DNA from: an uncultured Clostridia bacterium | GTDB lineage: Bacteria; Bacillota; Clostridia; Christensenellales; Borkfalkiaceae | Reading direction: 5' to 3' | DNA: 9,646 bases | NCBI GenBank assembly: GCA_947629875.1 | Contig: CANRFK010000044.1 | Location: 1 to 9,646 of the forward strand | Shown: positions 5,750 to 9,646 of the stretch, piece by piece | Numbering within the stretch: position 1 is the stretch's first letter | How the letters are laid out: each line of letters opens with the position of its first letter | Notes under the pieces: generated by a model | Databases searched by the model: none | Told to the model about the DNA's origin: nothing | The model's input: the letters and a program-made list of their open reading frames with translations, nothing else | Position numbers and translations under genes: made by a program

Positions 5750-6258
5750 GCAAAAAACACGTCACACTGTACACCGACGGCGCGTGCTCGGGCAATCCGG
5801 GCGCAGGCGGCTGGGGCGGCATTCTCATGTACGGCGAGCACACCCTCGAATATTCGGGGGGCGAAAGGCAGACGACCAACAACCGCATGGAGATCTATGC
5901 CGTCATCGAGGGGCTCTCCCGCCTCAAATTTCCCTGCGCGGTGGATGTGTACAGCGATTCCGCCTACGTCGTCAACGCGTTCGAAGAACATTGGCTCGAC
6001 GGGTGGAAGAAGAGCGGCTGGAAAAAGGCGGACAAAAAGCCCGTCCTCAACACCGAACTGTGGGAGCGTCTCTACGAACTTACTCGCATCCACGACGTGA
6101 CCTTCCACAAGGTGAAGGGGCACGCGGACAACGAATACAACAACCGCTGCGATAAACTTGCACGCGACGCCATCAAGGCGCTTGGCGCGGAAGAGGCGGA
6201 GGGCGACGGCGAAGCGACGGGTGCAGGCGAAGGGGAAAGCGCCGGCGGCGACTTATAA
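5746..6258 (+). CDS. rnhA: Ribonuclease HI
   Basis: RNase HI cuts the RNA strand of RNA-DNA hybrids, removing R-loops and primers. The four acidic active-site residues are present: D11 in YTDGACSGNPG, E49 in TNNRMEIYAV, D71 in YSDSAYVV and D136 in NRCDKLAR. His126 lies in the flexible VKGHADN loop. The basic W-rich segment WLDGWKKSGWKK (83-94) corresponds to the handle used for hybrid binding. The core ends near residue 147. A Gly/Glu/Ala-rich acidic tail (148-170) makes the protein longer than the 155-residue E. coli enzyme. Translation is coupled to proC by an ATGA overlap, and AAAGGAG (5731-5737) lies inside proC. Confidence 0.96.
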   Translation: MSKKHVTLYTDGACSGNPGAGGWGGILMYGEHTLEYSGGERQTTNNRMEIYAVIEGLSRLKFPCAVDVYSDSAYVVNAFEEHWLDGWKKSGWKKADKKPVLNTELWERLYELTRIHDVTFHKVKGHADNEYNNRCDKLARDAIKALGAEEAEGDGEATGAGEGESAGGDL

Positions 6259-6281
6259 AACGGTGTGGGAACGTATATAAT
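6253..6281 (+). promoter_or_regulatory. Possible promoter of the VTT-domain gene
   Basis: A perfect TATAAT (6276-6281) lies 25 bp before the start codon. The only -35 at 17-bp spacing is TTATAA (6253-6258), a 3-of-6 match that overlaps the end of rnhA, so the promoter is probably weak. There is no terminator between rnhA and this gene, so read-through is also possible. Confidence 0.45.
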
Positions 6282-6306
6282 AGAATAGAAAGTCTGCGGA
6301 GTGGAG

Positions 6307-7368
6307 ATGCCAACGGAACGGGAAGAACAAAAGAATAGCCGATCTGTCGTCGCGATCGCGGCGCATGTCGTCGGCGTCACGGCGGGAGCCGTCCTCTTCG
6401 AGGTGTTCCTCTTCCTTTGCCTTACATTTTTCATGGAGAAGTGGAGCGCGGCGCTCTGGATCTCCATGCTCGTCCTCGGCACGATACTCAACATCGCCGT
6501 CCTCACCGTCGATTTCATCTTTTACTATTTCAATAAAGAGATCATCTACAAATTCTGCATCACGGCGTACATTCTCGCCGTCTTTTTTGCCGTCCTCATC
6601 TATGTCATGCTCGAAACGGGCTTTTTCGAGATCATGCGTGACGAGGAGGAATTGGAGGCCTTTTTGGCGCGTTCGGGCTGGATGTATGTGCTCTTTGTCC
6701 TGTTGCAATTCTTGCAGGTCGTCATTTTGCCCATCCCGAGCGCCGTCACGGTCGTGGCGGGCGCGGCGCTCTTCGGGCCCCTCGTCGGGAGCCTTTTGAG
6801 CCTTCTCGGCATCGTCATCGGCTCGCTCGTCGCCTTCTTCGTCGGGCGGCTTGCGGGGCAGAAGGTCGTCGCGTGGCTCATCGGGAAGGATACCCTCGAA
6901 AAGTGGCTTAAAAAGATCAAGGGCAAGGATAAGCTCCTGCTCTCCGCCATGTTCCTGCTGCCCGTCTTTCCCGACGACGTTCTGTGCTTCGTCGCGGGGC
7001 TCTCGTCCATGTCGGTCTGGCTGTTTTTGGGCGTTATCCTCGTCTCGCGCGTCCTCGCCATCTTCACGACGAGCTACTCCATCTCGCTCATCCCGTTCAA
7101 CACTTGGTGGGGCATTCTCACGTGGGTCGTCATCGGCATCGCTGTCGTCATTCTGTTCGTGTTCCTATATAAAAAGTCCGACGCCATCCTCAACTGGTTT
7201 GCCCGCAAATTCCACCGCGAGACGAAGATCGAGGAGAAGAAGGAGAGGGACGAATTCACGGTGGAGATCGTGGAGCCCGACGGTTCCGTCGTCTCCAAGG
7301 GGGTCAAAAAAGAGGGGGCGGACAAACCGCCGCCCGCCGCAGGGCAGAGAGAGAAACCGCCGCAGTGA
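6307..7368 (+). CDS. VTT-domain membrane protein (TVP38/TMEM64, DedA-like)
   Basis: This is a multi-pass inner-membrane protein of the DedA/VTT superfamily, whose studied members are linked to lipid carrier recycling or scrambling and envelope homeostasis. The role here is not assigned. The VTT core covers about residues 123-265, with LPIPSAVTVVAGAALFGPL (141-159), a re-entrant-like glycine-rich stretch ending FFVGRLAG (177-184), and LLPVFPDDVLCFVAGLSSM (217-235). Three extra hydrophobic segments precede it (about 15-43, 50-75, 80-102) and one follows (about 267-288). The cytoplasmic C-terminus (289-353) is charged and ends in a Pro-rich tail. ATG at 6307 was preferred over GTG 6301 because GGAG (6298-6301) is 5 bp upstream of it. 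The stop codon lies inside the terminator. Confidence 0.87.
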   Translation: MPTEREEQKNSRSVVAIAAHVVGVTAGAVLFEVFLFLCLTFFMEKWSAALWISMLVLGTILNIAVLTVDFIFYYFNKEIIYKFCITAYILAVFFAVLIYVMLETGFFEIMRDEEELEAFLARSGWMYVLFVLLQFLQVVILPIPSAVTVVAGAALFGPLVGSLLSLLGIVIGSLVAFFVGRLAGQKVVAWLIGKDTLEKWLKKIKGKDKLLLSAMFLLPVFPDDVLCFVAGLSSMSVWLFLGVILVSRVLAIFTTSYSISLIPFNTWWGILTWVVIGIAVVILFVFLYKKSDAILNWFARKFHRETKIEEKKERDEFTVEIVEPDGSVVSKGVKKEGADKPPPAAGQREKPPQ

Positions 7369-7384
7369 CCGCAGCGGTTTTTTT
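7354..7384 (+). terminator. Intrinsic terminator overlapping the end of the VTT-domain gene
   Basis: AAACCGC (7354-7360) pairs with GCGGTTT (7374-7380). The stem continues inward with one mismatch and two more pairs, and the 3' arm runs into seven T (7378-7384). The stop codon TGA (7366-7368) is in the apical loop, so the last codons of the gene form part of the stem. Confidence 0.85.
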
Positions 7385-7416
7385 CATGGCGGATGGTAAA
7401 ATTTTCCGTCCAGCTC

Positions 7417-7445
7417 TTGCATTTTGCGTAGCGGTCGTGTATAAT
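7417..7445 (+). promoter_or_regulatory. Sigma-A promoter of the decarboxylase operon
   Basis: It has TTGCAT (7417-7422), a 17-bp spacer and TATAAT (7440-7445). The predicted start is near 7452, giving a leader of about 40 nt before the ATG at 7492. No riboswitch-sized leader is present. Confidence 0.8.
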
Positions 7446-7491
7446 AGTATTTGGTCGAAATTGGGATTTCGGCAGGTTATCAGAGGGAAAC

Positions 7492-8847
7492 ATGGATAAG
7501 ATCAAACAGTTCAGAGAGAGAAAGAGCGCCATTGTAGGCGCGGGGGAGAACATCCGCGCGGAGATTTCGGCGCTCTGCGACGAGGATAGTTTCGTGGAAC
7601 TCTCCGCGTTCAGTTTTTCCAAGGATGCGTTTTACGGCGAGGATGCCTGCGGCGAGGGCGTGGTAACAGGGTTTGCCACCATCGGAGGGTATCCTTTTTA
7701 TGTTGTCGCGCAGAATTACGAAGTCAGCTTCGGCGGGCTCGCCAAGGCGAATTGCGAAAAGATCGCAAAGACCTTGAATGCCGCCGAGAAAAACGCAACG
7801 CCCGTCGTGTATCTTCTGCATTCGCAGGGCGTGCGCGTCGGCGAGGGGGTCAACGTGCTCGAAGGCATCTCCGAGCTCCTCTTAAAGGCGACGCAGTTGA
7901 AGGGCACAGTCTTACAGTTTGCGGTGCTCCTCGGCGAAGTGTACGGTTCCGCGGCGGCGCTGGCCTCCGTCTGCGATGTCGTGATGTTTGCGGAGGGCGC
8001 AACGCTCTCCATAAACTCTCCGCTCGTGCTCTCCGCCAAGGCGGGCAAGAATTTGAAACCCGCAGAGGTGGGGGGGTATCCCGTGCTCGGCGGCACGCTT
8101 CTGCCCGCCGTGCAAGTGGCGGACGCCAAGGAGGCGGCGAGCGTCATTTTGAAGGTCTCCGACCTCGTGAACATCGCCGTCGAGGACGCCGAACTCAACG
8201 ATCCCGCGCCTGCGCTCAATAAGGGCGTGACGGCGCAAAACATCGCCGCGCTCCTCGAAAAGGGCGTCGAACTGGGCGCCAACGGTTGTCCCGAGGTGAA
8301 GACGGTGCTCGGCCGCATCGGCGGCATCGCCGTCGCCGCGGTCGTGTTCGACAATGTGCTTTTAAGTGAGCACAGCGTCAAAAAAATCAAGAATTTTGCG
8401 GAATTTGCCTGCTGCTACGGGCTTCCCTTCGTGACGTTTGTCGACTGCCTCGGCGTGGAGCCCTCGCTTTCGGCCAACAACAGCGCGGTGCTCAAAGAGA
8501 TCTGCGAATATCTTTCCATTCTCGACGCCATCGACACGGCGAAGATCTCCGTCGTCACGGGCAGAGCGGTGGGGCTCGGGTACAGCCTCTTTGCGGCGAA
8601 GTCGGCCGGTTTTGATTATACTTACGCCCTTGCGACCGCCGAGATTTCCCTCTTCGAGAGCGCGCAGGGCGCCGAGATCGAGTATGCAAACGAAACGAAT
8701 GCGGATAAGGCGAAACTTATAGAGCTCTACGGCGAGGAGCACGCCGATCCCATCCATGCGGCGAAGGGCGGCTATCTCGATAACATCATCGAGCCGCAAT
8801 TCTTGAAACAATATCTCGTGGCGTCGTTGCAGACGCTCGTCCGTTGA
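7492..8847 (+). CDS. Carboxyltransferase (alpha) subunit of a Na+-translocating biotin-dependent decarboxylase
   Basis: This subunit takes a carboxyl group from its substrate and passes it to the biotin carrier. It belongs to the acyl-CoA carboxyltransferase family (crotonase-like fold, as in MmdA and PCC beta). The N-terminal half has GEGVVTGFATIGGYPFYVVAQ (54-74) and GVRVGEGV (113-120). The C-terminal half has GRIGGIAVA (274-282), FVDCLGVE (316-323), YALATAEISLF (378-388) and GGYLDNIIEP (426-435). At 451 residues it is shorter than MmdA-type subunits (about 510). Canonical motifs are changed: DSGGAR-like becomes HSQGVR, the GPCAGGAVY-like oxyanion segment becomes GEVYGSAAA, and KAYGGAY-like becomes RAVGLGY. 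Hence the substrate (methylmalonyl-CoA or another) is not assigned. AGAGG (7482-7486) supports the ATG. The next three genes identify the complex. Confidence 0.88.
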   Translation: MDKIKQFRERKSAIVGAGENIRAEISALCDEDSFVELSAFSFSKDAFYGEDACGEGVVTGFATIGGYPFYVVAQNYEVSFGGLAKANCEKIAKTLNAAEKNATPVVYLLHSQGVRVGEGVNVLEGISELLLKATQLKGTVLQFAVLLGEVYGSAAALASVCDVVMFAEGATLSINSPLVLSAKAGKNLKPAEVGGYPVLGGTLLPAVQVADAKEAASVILKVSDLVNIAVEDAELNDPAPALNKGVTAQNIAALLEKGVELGANGCPEVKTVLGRIGGIAVAAVVFDNVLLSEHSVKKIKNFAEFACCYGLPFVTFVDCLGVEPSLSANNSAVLKEICEYLSILDAIDTAKISVVTGRAVGLGYSLFAAKSAGFDYTYALATAEISLFESAQGAEIEYANETNADKAKLIELYGEEHADPIHAAKGGYLDNIIEPQFLKQYLVASLQTLVR

Positions 8848-8857
8848 GGTACGCGCC

Positions 8858-9178
8858 ATGAATTTACTCGAAAGGACGATCAATATAGGGGAAGGCGCGT
8901 TCTACTCGGTGTTCGGCTTTGTGTTCGTCTTTCTCGGCATCGCGCTCCTCATCCTCATCTTTATGCTCCTCGGCATGGTAATGAAGCGCATCAATGAACG
9001 GGGGGAGAAGAAGCGCAAAGCGGCGCAGGAGAGGGCAGTCGCCGCGTCTCCCGTCACGACGGCGGAGGAGGGCGTCCCGCCCGAAGTCGTCGCCGCCATT
9101 ACAGCAGCCATTGCCGCCTACTACGAGGGCGAACAGGTAAGATGCGACTTTGTCGTGCGTCGCATCAAAAAAATATAA
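8858..9178 (+). CDS. OadG/MmdD-type small membrane subunit of the decarboxylase
   Basis: This is the accessory subunit that holds the carboxyltransferase and biotin carrier on the membrane beta subunit. The 106 residues show the typical plan. One strong transmembrane helix (about 14-40, FYSVFGFVFVFLGIALLIL region) is followed by a highly charged stretch (44-57), an Ala/Val linker, and a C-terminal helix VPPEVVAAITAAIAAYY (72-88), which is characteristic of OadG-like proteins. A basic end VVRRIKKI follows. Its GAGG site (8846-8849) overlaps the stop of the alpha gene, implying translational coupling. Identity rests on architecture and position rather than on strong sequence motifs. Confidence 0.87.
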   Translation: MNLLERTINIGEGAFYSVFGFVFVFLGIALLILIFMLLGMVMKRINERGEKKRKAAQERAVAASPVTTAEEGVPPEVVAAITAAIAAYYEGEQVRCDFVVRRIKKI

Positions 9179-9195
9179 GCCATTGAGAGGTTTTT

Positions 9196-9552
9196 ATGCG
9201 GAACTTTATCATCACAGTCAACGGAACAAAATACGAAGTGGGCGTGGAAGAAGTGGGCGAAAGCGCGTCCGCCGCATCCGTCGCCACAGCGGCAACAGCC
9301 GCGCCTGCCGCGCCCGCCGCAAAGCCCGCCGCAAGCGGAAAGGGGCAGAAAGTTACGTCTCCCTTCCCCGGGCTCATTAAAAAGTTGTATGTCGAGGACG
9401 GCGCGAGCGTCAAAAAGGATCAGCCCATCCTCGTCCTCGAAGCTATGAAGATGGATAACGACATCACCGCCCCCTGCGATGGGACGGTCACCTTCAACGT
9501 ACAGAAGGGCGCCAACGTGGAGAGCGACGCCGTGCTTGCATTCATCGGCTGA
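9196..9552 (+). CDS. Biotin carrier protein (biotinyl subunit) of the decarboxylase
   Basis: This protein carries covalently bound biotin that shuttles carboxyl groups from the alpha to the beta subunit. The 118 residues split into an N-terminal strand segment (1-20), an Ala/Pro-rich flexible linker (about 23-49) and a biotinyl domain (52-118). The biotin site is EAMKMDN (82-88), with Lys85 as the expected biotinylated residue. PFPGLIKKLYVEDGASV and APCDGTV flank it as the usual beta-hammerhead halves. GAGAGG (9185-9190) lies 5 bp before the ATG. A lipoyl role is unlikely because AMKM is the biotin signature. The gene corresponds to MmdC/GcdC-type subunits. Confidence 0.95.
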   Translation: MRNFIITVNGTKYEVGVEEVGESASAASVATAATAAPAAPAAKPAASGKGQKVTSPFPGLIKKLYVEDGASVKKDQPILVLEAMKMDNDITAPCDGTVTFNVQKGANVESDAVLAFIG

Positions 9553-9564
9553 TCGGAGTAGGGT

Positions 9565-9646
9565 ATGCAGAACAATTTACTCATTGACATCGGAGGAATT
9601 TTCTCCAACCTGTGGAAATCGATGGGGGTCTCGCAAGGGGGCTGGC
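9565..9646 (+). CDS. Sodium-translocating decarboxylase beta subunit, N-terminal fragment
   Basis: Only 27 codons are in the window and the gene runs off the right edge. The start MQNNLLIDIGGIFSNLW fits the beginning of OadB/MmdB/GcdB membrane subunits, which decarboxylate carboxybiotin and pump Na+ out. Its place directly after the biotin carrier is the usual place for this gene. A GGAG site (9555-9558) is 6 bp from the ATG. The fragment alone would not prove the family, so the call leans on context. Confidence 0.75.
   Translation, partial: MQNNLLIDIGGIFSNLWKSMGVSQGGW

Noticed and set aside
7446..7491. Riboswitch or T-box before the decarboxylase operon
   Set aside because: The leader from the predicted start is only about 40 nt, too short for a known riboswitch plus terminator.

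Overview
The window is GC-rich, gene-dense bacterial chromosome. Its promoters are clean sigma-A type and most genes start behind strong AGGAG-like ribosome binding sites. Gene content points to a Firmicute of the class Clostridia, probably an uncultured gut-type anaerobe: groES-groEL, a ComEB-type deaminase, a DinB with a clamp-binding tail, and a biotin-dependent Na+-pumping decarboxylase operon. The lineage is an inference from gene content and protein style, not from a marker gene. No insertion sequence, phage gene, CRISPR array or long gene-free stretch was seen. The largest gap is 163 bp, between groES and the deaminase.

Left end (1-706): groES and the first 81 codons of groEL run leftward from a sigma-A promoter. 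No CIRCE element is present; a small GC dyad lies in the 5' leader where CIRCE would normally be. The divergent promoter for the rightward genes is close to perfect, and its predicted start site falls on the A of the deaminase ATG, which implies a leaderless mRNA.

707-3196: a dCMP-deaminase-family enzyme, a cyclophilin peptidyl-prolyl isomerase and adenylosuccinate lyase (purB) form a tight rightward operon ending in an intrinsic terminator. 3231-4728: a small unassigned protein overlaps the start of DNA polymerase IV (dinB). 4755-6258: a strong promoter drives tRNA-Trp(CCA), followed by a long perfect hairpin with a poor T-tract, then proC and rnhA joined by an ATGA overlap. No separate proC promoter is visible. 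6276-7384: a VTT-domain (DedA/TVP38-like) membrane protein with its own terminator.

7417-9646: a promoter starts an operon with a carboxyltransferase alpha subunit, a one-helix OadG-type subunit, a biotin carrier protein and the start of the integral-membrane beta subunit. Together these make a sodium-translocating acyl-CoA or oxo-acid decarboxylase: alpha moves the carboxyl group to biotin, the carrier shuttles it, and beta releases CO2 while exporting Na+. The alpha subunit is short and its usual motifs are altered, so its substrate cannot be named. It is the most interesting enzyme here, though the window holds no clearly unknown multi-gene system.
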